A stretch of 64,000 nt of DNA from Bosea sp. RAC05. GTDB taxonomy: Bacteria; Pseudomonadota; Alphaproteobacteria; Rhizobiales; Beijerinckiaceae. Made by a program: the position numbers and the translations under genes. Positions 44,320 through 55,070 of the stretch are shown in pieces. Below the pieces are notes generated by a model. It was not told the DNA's origin. It saw only the letters and a list, made by a program, of their open reading frames with translations, and searched no databases. The stretch covers positions 1,970,001 to 2,034,000 of the forward strand of contig NZ_CP016464.1 in the NCBI RefSeq assembly GCF_001713455.1, in the 5' to 3' direction. Within the stretch, counting starts at the first letter, position 1; every line of letters starts with the position of its first letter.

Positions 44320-44527
44320 TTTCGATCAGGCTTTCGATGACGGGCAGTCTGTTGAGGACAAAATCGACTGGGCCAAGGCGCGGCGTCCCAACAGCGAGAC
44401 GAAGCGCGTGAACGTCGATTTTCCGAGTTGGGTCGTCCAAGGCCTGGACCGTCAGGCGCAGCATCTCGGCGTGACCCGGCAGTCCCTGATCAAGCTCTGG
44501 ATTGCGGAGCGACTGGGCAAGGCGTGA
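44306..44527 (+). CDS. brnA: BrnA-family antitoxin
   Basis: A 73-residue antitoxin. The N-terminal half is the toxin-binding arm, and the C-terminal half has the ribbon-helix-helix DNA-binding pattern (KRVNVDFPSWVVQGLDRQAQ, GVTRQSLIKLWIAERL). The ATG at 44306 lies inside brnT, ensuring coupled synthesis. It probably represses the brnTA promoter together with the toxin. Confidence 0.9.
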   Translation: MKTGDFDQAFDDGQSVEDKIDWAKARRPNSETKRVNVDFPSWVVQGLDRQAQHLGVTRQSLIKLWIAERLGKA

Positions 44528-44594
44528 CGGCCGACATCAGCGGCGGCGGTCAGGCTGCACGTCTGGTGAAGCGACCGCGCGAGGTTCGCGGCTC

Positions 44595-45716
44595 CTACCC
44601 CTCGTAGCTCGTCCGCAGCCCCGCCCGCTCGGCGTGGCGCTCCTGCGCCAGCTCGACCAGTCGGGTCAGAAGCGCGGGGTAGGGCATGCCCGACGCTTCC
44701 ATCATCTTCGGATACATGCTGATCGCGGTGAAGCCCGGCAGTGTGTTGATCTCGTTGAAGAAGAAGGCCCCGCTCTGGCGGTCGAGGAAGAAGTCGACCC
44801 GCGCCAGGCCGCTGCAGTCGAGCGCGACGAAGGCGTCGATCGCCAGCTGCCGCACGCGCGCCATCTGCGCCGCGTCGAGCTTGGCCGGCAGATCGACGCT
44901 CGCCCCGTCCTGGTCGATGTACTTCGCCTCGTAGGAGTAGAACTCGTGCTGCGGGCCGGCATTGAGCTCGCTGGCGACACTCGCCACCGGCGGTTCGCCG
45001 TCGAGGACGGCCACCTCGATCTCGCGGGCGTCGATGCCCTGCTCGATCAGCACCTTGAGATCGTACTGGAAGGCGTCCGCCAGCGCGGCGTCGAGATCCT
45101 CCCAGCGCTTCACTTTATGCACGCCGACGCTGGAGCCCATGTTGCAGGGCTTGACGAAGACCGGCAGCGTCAGCCCGGCGCGGGCCGCTTTGGTGGCGGC
45201 GGCAGGGTCCCGGCGATAATCCCGCCGCGCGACCGCGAAATAGGGCGCGACGGGAAGGCCCGCCAGCGCCGCCAGCCGCTTGGCGATGTCCTTGTGCATC
45301 GAGACGGCCGAGCCGAGCACGCCCGAGCCGACATAGGCCGCGCCCGCGAGTTCAAGCAGCCCCTGCAGCGAGCCGTCCTCGCAGAGCGGGCCATGGATCA
45401 CCGGGAAGACGACGTCCACCGGCGCGATCGCGGCGGCATCGGCGTCGCTCGGCAGGATCGCGGTGCGCCCATCCGCCTGAGATTCGAGGCGGATCGCCGG
45501 CGAGTCGGCGGGAATCGGCAGGCTCTCGGTGTTGGCGGCCTCGATCCGGCGCAGATCATGGCACTGCCAGCGGCCGTCCTTGTCGATGCTCACCGGCACC
45601 GGCTCGAAGCGCTCGCGGTCGAGATAGCGCAGCACGGACGCCGCCGACTTGAGCGACACCTCGTGCTCGCCCGATTTGCCGCCGTAGAGCACCGCGACGC
45701 GCGTTTTCCGGTTCAT
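44595..45716 (-). CDS. ddl: D-alanine--D-alanine ligase
   Basis: A 373-residue ATP-grasp ligase that makes the D-Ala-D-Ala dipeptide for peptidoglycan. Motifs include VLYGGKSGEHEVSLKSAASV, HGPLCEDGSLQGLLE, FVKPCNMGSSVGVHKV and FFNEINTLPGFTAISMYP. The HEVS and EIN residues of the active site are intact. Length and sequence fit the DdlA type. It stands alone rather than in a division and cell wall cluster, so it may be a second Ddl in the genome, which could matter for D-Ala-D-Ala supply. Confidence 0.94.
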   Translation of the reverse strand: MNRKTRVAVLYGGKSGEHEVSLKSAASVLRYLDRERFEPVPVSIDKDGRWQCHDLRRIEAANTESLPIPADSPAIRLESQADGRTAILPSDADAAAIAPVDVVFPVIHGPLCEDGSLQGLLELAGAAYVGSGVLGSAVSMHKDIAKRLAALAGLPVAPYFAVARRDYRRDPAAATKAARAGLTLPVFVKPCNMGSSVGVHKVKRWEDLDAALADAFQYDLKVLIEQGIDAREIEVAVLDGEPPVASVASELNAGPQHEFYSYEAKYIDQDGASVDLPAKLDAAQMARVRQLAIDAFVALDCSGLARVDFFLDRQSGAFFFNEINTLPGFTAISMYPKMMEASGMPYPALLTRLVELAQERHAERAGLRTSYEG

Positions 45717-45810
45717 GATCGAACAATCCGAGAGGTGGGAGGAAGCGGGGAGCGCGGGGGCAGGGCGATCAGGGGTGTCGACGACAGCTGTGGCACGATT
45801 CGGGCGGCGT

Positions 45811-47328
45811 TCAGGCGGCGCGCGTCTCCGGTTCCGGCAGGGCCGCGAGCGTGTCCATGACGCGCACTGGCGGCAGGGTGACCGTCACCTCGGTGCCGGC
45901 GCGCGGCTTGGATTTCAGGTTGAAGCCGCCGCCATGCAGGTCGATCAGTCCCTTGACGATCGGCAGGCCCAGCCCCGAACCCTGCTCGGCCGTCTTGATC
46001 GCCAGCGAGCCGCGCCCGAAGGTCTGCAGCACGATCGGGATCTCGTCCTCTGGAATGCCCGGGCCGGTATCGGTGATCGAGACATATTGCCCGCCATTGG
46101 CGGTCCAGCCGACCTTGACGGTGATCTCGCCGCCCGGCGGGGTAAACTTGATCGCGTTCGAGAGGATGTTGAGGACGACCTGGCGGATCGCGCGCTCGTC
46201 GGCCCAGACCCTCGGCAGATCGGGCTCGAACACCTCGCGGATCGTCTGGCTCTTCGCCTTGGCGCGCAGGTTGAGCATGTGCCGGCAGTCCTCGGCGATG
46301 TCGGCGAGCGAGAGCGCCTCCTCGTTCAGTTCGTACTTGCCCGACTCGATCCGCGACAGATCGAGGATCTCGTTGATCAGCTCGAGCAGATGCTGGCCGG
46401 AGCTGTGAATATCGGCCGAGTATTCCTTGTAGGCCGCATTGGCGTGCCCGCCGAAGACCTCGTTCTTCATCACCTCGGAGAAACCGAGGATGGCGTTGAG
46501 GGGGGTGCGCAGCTCGTGGCTCATCGTCGCCAGGAAGCGCGACTTGGCGAGATTGGCTTCTTCCGCTTTCCGCCGGGCCTCGTCGGAATTGGCGTTGGCC
46601 GTTTCCAGCTCCGCGATCAGCGCGTCCTTTTCGGCGCGGAAGGCGATGGTCGAGACCGAGCTGACATAGAGACGGTTGGCGAGGAAGACGAAGAACAGCT
46701 GCGCCGCCGCGGCCATCACGGCGGTGGTCAGGCTGTCCATGTCGGTGCGGCCCCAGAAATAGGCGGCGATGCCGATCATGATCGGCACGATTCCGGCATA
46801 GACCGCCATGGGGATCGAGGCGGCGAGCATCACCGTCAGCGCGCTGACGATCAGCAGCGTCGTCGTGACGAAGACCTTGGCCCCGGGCGCATCCACCTGC
46901 GCGAAGACCAGCAGCATCATCGCCCAGCTGATGCCGTGGAAGCCCTCCGCCAGCGCGAAGGCCCGGCGCCAGGGCCGGATCGAAATCTCGCCCATGGCCT
47001 GCGTCAGAAAGCGCCGGCTCAGAACGACGATGACCATCGTGGCCAGCAGCACCGTGCCGACCCAGGGCGTGACCCGATCGATGGGCACCCAGAGGCAGGC
47101 GGCGGCGGCCACGGCGAGCGCCAGAATCAGCGTTCCGACCGAGCCGTTCATGCGGTACTCGGCGAAAACCCGCAGCAACTCGTTGTCGAAGGCGCGCTCG
47201 AGGCCGGTCGAGGACGTCAGCCGCTCGCGCACCGACTTGACCTCGCGGGTGACGAGCTTGCGGCGTGCGAGGACCGTCGGGTCCGGCCCGCGCCCGCGCT
47301 GCACCTGTTCGGCTGTCACTTCCGCCAT
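45811..47328 (-). CDS. Multi-pass membrane histidine kinase (orphan)
   Basis: A 505-residue kinase. About five or six transmembrane helices span residues 62-220 with little periplasmic sequence, then a short coiled coil (ALIAELETANANSDEARRKA) leads to HisKA with H271 in TMSHELRTPLNAILGFSE. ATPase motifs are VVLNILSNAIKFTPPG, DTGPGIPEDE and GSGLGLPIVKG. No response regulator is adjacent. The kinase core is close to those of PleC/DivJ-like cell-cycle kinases of alphaproteobacteria, but the signal and partner are unknown. It lies downstream of ddl on the opposite side of a 94-base gap, in the same direction. Confidence 0.87.
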   Translation of the reverse strand: MAEVTAEQVQRGRGPDPTVLARRKLVTREVKSVRERLTSSTGLERAFDNELLRVFAEYRMNGSVGTLILALAVAAAACLWVPIDRVTPWVGTVLLATMVIVVLSRRFLTQAMGEISIRPWRRAFALAEGFHGISWAMMLLVFAQVDAPGAKVFVTTTLLIVSALTVMLAASIPMAVYAGIVPIMIGIAAYFWGRTDMDSLTTAVMAAAAQLFFVFLANRLYVSSVSTIAFRAEKDALIAELETANANSDEARRKAEEANLAKSRFLATMSHELRTPLNAILGFSEVMKNEVFGGHANAAYKEYSADIHSSGQHLLELINEILDLSRIESGKYELNEEALSLADIAEDCRHMLNLRAKAKSQTIREVFEPDLPRVWADERAIRQVVLNILSNAIKFTPPGGEITVKVGWTANGGQYVSITDTGPGIPEDEIPIVLQTFGRGSLAIKTAEQGSGLGLPIVKGLIDLHGGGFNLKSKPRAGTEVTVTLPPVRVMDTLAALPEPETRAA

Positions 47329-47414
47329 GATCGGGAGACGCGCTGTCCTCTTCCCGCGCGCGGCCTGCGCGACGGGCCTGCCATCATGGTCGGCAAATCG
47401 TTAAGCTCTTCCTG

Positions 47415-47966
47415 ATGACGCGCTTCGGATTCACCCGGTGGAAGAACGGACCCCTCGGCTGGCGGCGCGTCGGGCGTCCCGTCGACATCGTCGTGGCGCT
47501 GGGAATCCTCGGGCTCCTGGCGATCGCCGGGGCGGTGCTTCAGTACCGTCTCGGGCCGGCTCGCACGCTGGTCGGCATGGCCCGCGCCATCGACGGCGAT
47601 TCCCTGCGTCTGCTCGGCGAGGAACTGCGGCTCGAGGGCCTCGACGCGCCGGAGCTGCGCCAGAGCTGCCTCGACGCGGGCGGGCACGAGGTCGATTGCG
47701 GGCGGGTCTCGCGTCGCGCACTGGAGGCGCTGCTGGCGCGCGGGCCCGTCACCTGCGAGATCGGCAAGATCGATCGCTATGGTCGCGGGCTCGCGCGCTG
47801 CCGGCAGGGCGAGACCGACATCAACGCCATGCTGGTGCGGGAGGGGCACGCGGTCGCCTATGGCGGCTACCGCGCCGAGGAAGAGCAGGCGAGGGCGGCC
47901 GGCCGCGGCATCTGGGCGCTCCGGTTCGAACGGCCGGAGACCTGGCGGCGCAGCCACGCCCGCTGA
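47415..47966 (+). CDS. Membrane-anchored staphylococcal-nuclease-like protein
   Basis: A 183-residue SNase-like OB-fold nuclease with an N-terminal helix at about residues 26-43 that anchors or exports it. Catalytic residues of the family are recognisable: the first arginine in ELRLEGLDAPE, the glutamate in the same DAPE, and the second arginine in KIDRYGRGLA. Calcium-binding aspartates fit IDGDSLRL. Four cysteines (in QSCLDAGGHEVDC, TCEIG and RCRQG) may form disulfides, as expected for an extracytoplasmic protein. Confidence 0.85.
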   Translation: MTRFGFTRWKNGPLGWRRVGRPVDIVVALGILGLLAIAGAVLQYRLGPARTLVGMARAIDGDSLRLLGEELRLEGLDAPELRQSCLDAGGHEVDCGRVSRRALEALLARGPVTCEIGKIDRYGRGLARCRQGETDINAMLVREGHAVAYGGYRAEEEQARAAGRGIWALRFERPETWRRSHAR

Positions 47967-48069
47967 GGCGCGGCGCCGATGCCACACAAACATCACGAAA
48001 CACCTTGAAAGGATTGACCATCCGCCTCGCGGCATGGTCGGGTCGCGCGGCGATGGGGAGAGGATCTCG

Positions 48070-48681
48070 ATGAAGCTCTATGATGGCGGTCGCGCGCCCA
48101 ATCCGCGGCGGGTGCGGATCTTCTTCGCCGAGAAGGGCGTGCCGCTGCCCGAACTGGTCCCGGTCGACATCGGCAAGCGGGAGCACAAGAGCGAGGCCTT
48201 CACCCGGCTCAACCCCTCCCAGCGCCTGCCCGTGCTGGTGCTGGACGACGGCACGGCCCTGGCCGAAACCATCGCCATCTGCCGCTATATCGAGAGCCTT
48301 CACCCGCAGCCGCCGCTGTTTGGCCGCGATGCCCGCGAGCAGGCCCTTGTCGAGATGTGGAACCGTCGCATCGAGCTCGGCCTCTTTTCCGCGGTGGCCG
48401 CGGTGTTTCGCCATTCCCACCCCTCGATGGCCGAGCTCGAGACGCAGGTGCCGGAATGGGCCGAGGCCAATCGCGAGCAGATCGACGATCATCTCTGGCT
48501 GCTCGAACTGCAGCTCGCGGGCAGCCGCTTTCTCTGCGGCGAGGACCTGACCGTGGCCGACATCACCGCCGGCATCGCGATCGACTTCATGAAGCCCTCC
48601 CGCATCCCGCTGCCGGAGGACTTCGTCCAGATCCGGCGCTGGCATGCCGAGCTGTCGGCGCGGCCGAGCTGGAAGGCCTGA
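48070..48681 (+). CDS. Glutathione S-transferase family protein
   Basis: A 203-residue GST-fold protein: an N-terminal thioredoxin-like domain (MKLYDGGRAPNPRRVRIFFA, then NPSQRLPVLVLDDGTALAET with the glutathione-binding ET) and an all-helical C-terminal domain with the folding motif LTVADITAGIAIDF. The usual catalytic Ser/Cys position is replaced by the PNPRR context common to one bacterial GST subgroup. It begins an operon: the next gene starts on the last base of its stop (TGATG). Confidence 0.88.
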   Translation: MKLYDGGRAPNPRRVRIFFAEKGVPLPELVPVDIGKREHKSEAFTRLNPSQRLPVLVLDDGTALAETIAICRYIESLHPQPPLFGRDAREQALVEMWNRRIELGLFSAVAAVFRHSHPSMAELETQVPEWAEANREQIDDHLWLLELQLAGSRFLCGEDLTVADITAGIAIDFMKPSRIPLPEDFVQIRRWHAELSARPSWKA

Positions 48682-49151
48682 TGCGCGCTGCACTCCTCCT
48701 GCTCGGGATCCTGGTCGCGCTGCCGCTGCCCGCCGCGGCGGTGGAGCGTCTCGACGCAGGGGCGATCCGCCGGGCCTTCGAGGGCAACACCGTCAGCGGC
48801 CGCTACACCAATGGTGGCTTCTTCACCGAGTTCCACGACCCCGATGGCCGGGCGCTCGGCCATAATGGCTGGCAACCCAACCGCGACGCCTGCTGGACGA
48901 CGCGCGCCGATCAGGTCTGCTACTATTACGGCCCGCAGACGGATCGCACAGTGCATTGCTTCACGGTCGAGCTGAATCGCGATCTCTACATCCTGCGCAA
49001 TGCCGGAAACGGCCAGATCAATGCGCTCGCCTCCGTCGAGCTCGGCAATCCGCGCAAGCACGGCGACAATGGCGAGCCCTGGTATTGCGACGGCCTGATC
49101 TCGAAGGCGCCCGCGATCCCGATGACGCGGCGGCGTCTGGCGGCGCGCTGA
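48681..49151 (+). CDS. Secreted cysteine-rich protein, tandem paralogue 1
   Basis: A 156-residue protein of unknown function with a signal peptide (residues 1-20, ending PAAA). The mature domain has RRAFEGNTVSGRYTNGGFF, the DPDGRALGHNGW motif and four cysteines in DACWTT, QVCYYYGPQ, HCFTVEL and WYCDGL contexts. Its layout (a GNT start, then PDGR, then paired Cys strands) resembles small periplasmic domains of unknown function such as DUF995-like proteins, but I cannot assign it. It overlaps the GST stop by one base and the next paralogue likewise (TGATG). Confidence 0.8.
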   Translation: MRAALLLLGILVALPLPAAAVERLDAGAIRRAFEGNTVSGRYTNGGFFTEFHDPDGRALGHNGWQPNRDACWTTRADQVCYYYGPQTDRTVHCFTVELNRDLYILRNAGNGQINALASVELGNPRKHGDNGEPWYCDGLISKAPAIPMTRRRLAAR

Positions 49152-49618
49152 TGCGGCTGCGGGCCGCGGGAGCCGTCCTCGTCGCGATGATGGCGGCCCC
49201 GGGCCATGCCGGCGCCGCCGAGCGGCTCGACGGCGAGGCGATCCGGCGGGCTTTCGAGGGCAACACCGTCGCCGGGCGCTATGCCGCGACCAACCGCCCC
49301 TTCAGCGAGCATCACCATCCCGATGGTCGCGCCACCGGCCACAACCGCGGCGTTCCCAACACCGACGCCTGCTGGACGACCACGGCAGACGCCGTCTGCT
49401 ACTATTACGGCCCGCAGGAGAAGCGCCGGACCTACTGCTTCACCGTCGAGCGCAGCGGGGCGCTCTACGTCCTGCGCAATCGCCCCAGCGGCCAGATCAA
49501 CGGCATGGCGACGGTCGAGGCCGGGGACCCCGACGGCTGGAGCCGGTCGCCAGCGAGCTGGACCTGCGATGGGCTTTTGTCGCGGGCGCCGGGCCGCTCG
49601 CACTGGGCGAGGCGATGA
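49151..49618 (+). CDS. Secreted cysteine-rich protein, tandem paralogue 2
   Basis: A 155-residue protein closely related to the preceding one (shared RRAFEGNTV, PDGRA, DACWTT, VCYYYGPQ, CFTVE, CDGL), with its own signal peptide (residues 1-22). The four cysteines are conserved; mature parts are roughly half identical by eye. The gene pair is a tandem duplication that kept the TGATG translational junction at both ends. Function unknown. Its end overlaps the uracil-DNA glycosylase gene by 4 bases. Confidence 0.8.
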   Translation: MRLRAAGAVLVAMMAAPGHAGAAERLDGEAIRRAFEGNTVAGRYAATNRPFSEHHHPDGRATGHNRGVPNTDACWTTTADAVCYYYGPQEKRRTYCFTVERSGALYVLRNRPSGQINGMATVEAGDPDGWSRSPASWTCDGLLSRAPGRSHWARR

Positions 49619-50241
49619 CCGGGAGCGATGGTCTGGAGGCGCTGCTGGCCGAGCTGAGGGCTTGCCGCATCTGCCGCGATGCGCCGTCCCGCGGGCCGCC
49701 GCTGCCGCACGAGCCGCGTCCGGTCATCCAGGCCTCGGCGACGGCGCGGCTGTGCATCGCCGGACAGGCGCCCGGCACGCGGGTGCATGCTAGCGGCCAG
49801 CCCTTCACCGACCCGTCGGGCGTGCGCCTGCGCGGCTGGCTCGGCCTCGACGAAGGCCGCTTCTACGATGCCGCCAAGGTCGCCATCGTGCCGATGGGGC
49901 ACTGCTTTCCGGGGCTGGACGCCAAGGGTGGCGATCGGCCGCCGCGGGCCGAATGCGCGCCGGCCTGGAGGGCGCGCGTGTTCGCGGGGCTGCCGGCGGT
50001 GGAACTCGTTCTCGCCATCGGGCGCTATGCGCAGCTCTGGCATCTCCGCGAGGCGGCGGCGGGGACCCTGTCGGAGACGATGGCGGACTGGCGCGCGATC
50101 TGGGCCCGTCCGGACCGGCCGCGCATCCTGCCGCTGCCGCATCCGTCCTGGCGCAACAACGCCTGGCTCAGGCGCCATCCCTGGTTCGAGGCCGAGCTCG
50201 TACCGGTGCTGCGCCGGGAGGTGGCGCGCCTCGTCGGTTGA
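49615..50241 (+). CDS. Uracil-DNA glycosylase superfamily protein (family 4-like)
   Basis: A 208-residue protein of the uracil-DNA glycosylase superfamily. Motif A is CIAGQAPGTRVHASGQPF (GxAPG), and the C-terminal motif is LPHPSWRNN. Cysteines C17 and C20 (RACRIC) and a later pair (HCFPG and AECAP, 16 residues apart) match the spacing of the 4Fe-4S cluster in family 4 enzymes. It would remove uracil from DNA in base-excision repair. It is the last gene of the GST operon, an odd combination with the two secreted proteins. Confidence 0.88.
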   Translation: MTGSDGLEALLAELRACRICRDAPSRGPPLPHEPRPVIQASATARLCIAGQAPGTRVHASGQPFTDPSGVRLRGWLGLDEGRFYDAAKVAIVPMGHCFPGLDAKGGDRPPRAECAPAWRARVFAGLPAVELVLAIGRYAQLWHLREAAAGTLSETMADWRAIWARPDRPRILPLPHPSWRNNAWLRRHPWFEAELVPVLRREVARLVG

Positions 50242-50256
50242 GCCGCCGCCGCGCGC

Positions 50257-50643
50257 TCAGCGATAGATGTAGGAGCCCGAATCGAGCCCGCGGTCGACCT
50301 GTCCGCGCATCCGGACGACGGTGCGGACCTCACCGATGCTGGAGGGGCCCCGGCCTTCGAGCTGGACCAGCGCCCCGGTCGAGGTCCCGTAGCCGCTGCG
50401 CGAGCTCTTGCCGACATCGACGCGGACCGAACCGCCGGCGCGTACGCAGAAGGAGGAGCCGTCCACCCTGACGAAGCCCGGCCCGTATTCGGGGCAGGGC
50501 CGCATCGGCCGCGCATCGGCACGAGCGGGATTGGCGCGCTCCTTGACGGCTCCGCGACCCGGGATCGGTTCCCCGATCGACTGGGCCTGCGCGCCGGTCG
50601 TGAGCAGCAGGAGGGCGAAGGCGGAACTGGCGAGACGCAGCAT
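50257..50643 (-). CDS. Small exported protein resembling the N-terminus of a rhizobial porin
   Basis: A 128-residue protein with a signal peptide (LRLASSAFALLLLTTGAQAQ). The mature part contains RPCPEYGPGFVRVDGSSFCV followed by RAGGSVRVDVG and later IGEVRTVVRMRGQVDRG. This closely follows the start of alphaproteobacterial Omp2-type porins (C-x-YG-x-GF-x-IPG-x-x-x-CLKIGG-x-VR), which are about 350-500 residues. Only the first two or three strands are present, so it is either a trimmed porin relative or a distinct small family. It starts at the ATG at 50643; the frame open to 50688 lacks a signal-compatible start. Confidence 0.7.
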   Translation of the reverse strand: MLRLASSAFALLLLTTGAQAQSIGEPIPGRGAVKERANPARADARPMRPCPEYGPGFVRVDGSSFCVRAGGSVRVDVGKSSRSGYGTSTGALVQLEGRGPSSIGEVRTVVRMRGQVDRGLDSGSYIYR

Positions 50644-50736
50644 GGGGCGGCTTTCCGATCGTGATCCGATGCGACCCTGGCCGAACAAGGCGGCGCAGAT
50701 GTGGCGGATCGATCCTAGGGCAGGGCCGCCGAACCG

Positions 50737-50760
50737 AAAACCCCGGCCTTTCGGCCGGGG
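50737..50760 (-). terminator. Intrinsic terminator of TRAP binding-protein gene 1
   Basis: CCCCGGCC (50741-50748), TTTC loop, GGCCGGGG (50753-50760), followed on the minus strand by TTTT (50740-50737). It lies 42 bases downstream of the stop at 50802. Confidence 0.75.
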
Positions 50761-50801
50761 TGTGGGGATAGTTGGGCCGCGATGCGGCCGGTCGCTCCTT
50801 G

Positions 50802-53409
<2,608 letters not shown>

Positions 53410-53464
53410 TCAACTTTCGACTAGGTCGCGCGCCCCCTTGGCCGAGCGCTCCCGGAGGTGGTTA

Positions 53465-53986
53465 ATGCAGCCGATGCTCGACACCGAACGCCTGCGACTG
53501 CGCCCACCCCGCGCCGATGATCTCGACGCGCTCCACGCGTGGCGCAGTGATCCTTCTGTCGTGCGCTTCGTCGGCGGCCGCACGCTCGATCGCGAGGAGG
53601 CCTGGCAGCGCCTGCTGCGCGCGGCCGGACACTGGTCGCTGTTCGGACATGGCCTGTTCATGGTCGAGGAGAAGGCGGGCGGTGCCGTCATCGGCGAGGT
53701 CGGGCTGTTCTACGGCCGCCGGGGCCTCGGGCCCGATTTCGACGCGGCGCCCGAGATCGGCTGGATTCTCGCCGCCGGGGCGCAGGGCAGGGGCTATGCG
53801 ACCGAGGCGGCGCTGGCGGCGCAAGGCTGGTTTGCCGCGACGCAGGGCGACCGGCGCTGCGTCTGCATGATCGATCCCGCGCACGACGCCTCCTTCCGGG
53901 TCGCCGCCAAGCTCGGGTACAAGCGCTATCGGTCGGCCGATTATCAGGGCGGCTCCGTCACGCTGCTCGAACGTCTGCCGGCCTGA
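53465..53986 (+). CDS. RimJ/RimL-like GNAT acetyltransferase
   Basis: A 173-residue GNAT enzyme: LDTERLRLRPPRADDLDALH at the start, EIGWILAAGAQGRGYATEAA as the acetyl-CoA-binding motif (GRGYATEA), and DPAHDASFRVAAKLGYKRY near the end. This layout is typical of the RimJ/RimL-type family acting on protein N-termini or small amines. The ATG at 53465 is preferred to the frame from 53351, which adds a non-conserved basic region. The ureohydrolase gene follows 22 bases later. Confidence 0.88.
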   Translation: MQPMLDTERLRLRPPRADDLDALHAWRSDPSVVRFVGGRTLDREEAWQRLLRAAGHWSLFGHGLFMVEEKAGGAVIGEVGLFYGRRGLGPDFDAAPEIGWILAAGAQGRGYATEAALAAQGWFAATQGDRRCVCMIDPAHDASFRVAAKLGYKRYRSADYQGGSVTLLERLPA

Positions 53987-54008
53987 GGGGCCGCCAAGGG
54001 GAGGGATC

Positions 54009-55061
54009 ATGGACCAGGACAAGCTCGCGAAACTCCGGGCGCGCTACGCCGACGCCAGCGGTGCCGACATCCACGATCCCCATTTCGCGCGGGTCGCGGC
54101 CGACCAGTTCAAGGGCGACAAACGCAAATGGCCCTTCTCGGACGTCGCGACCTTCCTCGGCGCGCCCTACCGCCCCGATGCGCTCGGCCTGCCCGATCTC
54201 GGCGGCCTCGACGTCGCGATCATCGGCCTGCCCATGGATCTCGGTGTCACCAACCGGGCCGGCACGCGGCTGGGCCCCCGCGCCGTGCGCGCCATCGAGC
54301 GCATCGGCCCGATGGACCATGTCATGGGCACCGCGCCGCTCGGCATGCTCAAGGCGGCCGATATCGGCGACGTGCCCTTTCGCTCGCGCTACTCGCTCGA
54401 AAGCTGCCACGAGGACATCGAGGCGACCTTCCGCACCATCGTCGAGGCCGGCGTCTCGCCGCTGGCCGTCGGCGGCGACCATTCGATCACCTATTCGATC
54501 CTGAGGGCGGTCGGCGCCAGGCGCCCCGTCGGCATGGTCCATATCGACGCCCATTGCGACACGTCGGGCCCCTATGAAGGCTCGAAGTTCCATCATGGCG
54601 GCCCGTTCCGGCAGGCCGTGCTCGACGGCGTGCTGGACCCGCAGCGCGTCATCCAGATCGGCATTCGCGGCGGCGCCGAATATCTCTGGGAGTTCTCCTA
54701 TGAGAGCGGCATGACCGTGATCCATGCCGACGAGGTCGATGGGCTCGGCATTGAGGCCGTCATCGCGAAGGCGCGGGCCGTGATCGGCGACGGGCCGACC
54801 TACGTCTCCTTCGACGTCGATTCGCTCGATCCCGCCTTCGCGCCGGGCACCGGCACGCCCGAGGTCGGCGGGCTGACCCCGCGCGAGGCGCTCGCCATCC
54901 TGCGCGGGCTGAAGGGCGCCGACATCGTCGCAGCCGACGTCGTCGAGATCGCCCCGCAATACGACGCGACCTCGAACACCGCCCATTGTGCGGCGCAGGT
55001 GCTCTTCACCGAACTCTGCCTGATCGCCGAGGCGCGGGCACTGGGGAAGGGGCGTCCCTGA
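54009..55061 (+). CDS. Ureohydrolase (agmatinase/guanidino-acid hydrolase family)
   Basis: A 350-residue arginase-superfamily enzyme that cleaves a guanidino compound to an amine and urea. Binuclear manganese ligands are in GGDHSITYS, HIDAHCDTSG and FDVDSLDPAFAPGTGTPE. The N-terminal extension of about 60 residues (KGDKRKWPFSDVATFLGAPY) is longer than in E. coli agmatinase and resembles subgroups acting on guanidinobutyrate, guanidinopropionate or guanidine. The substrate cannot be fixed. Its urea product could feed the urease encoded at 25-32 kb. A strong GGGAGG site precedes the ATG. Confidence 0.9.
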   Translation: MDQDKLAKLRARYADASGADIHDPHFARVAADQFKGDKRKWPFSDVATFLGAPYRPDALGLPDLGGLDVAIIGLPMDLGVTNRAGTRLGPRAVRAIERIGPMDHVMGTAPLGMLKAADIGDVPFRSRYSLESCHEDIEATFRTIVEAGVSPLAVGGDHSITYSILRAVGARRPVGMVHIDAHCDTSGPYEGSKFHHGGPFRQAVLDGVLDPQRVIQIGIRGGAEYLWEFSYESGMTVIHADEVDGLGIEAVIAKARAVIGDGPTYVSFDVDSLDPAFAPGTGTPEVGGLTPREALAILRGLKGADIVAADVVEIAPQYDATSNTAHCAAQVLFTELCLIAEARALGKGRP

Positions 55062-55070
55062 GGAGGACGC

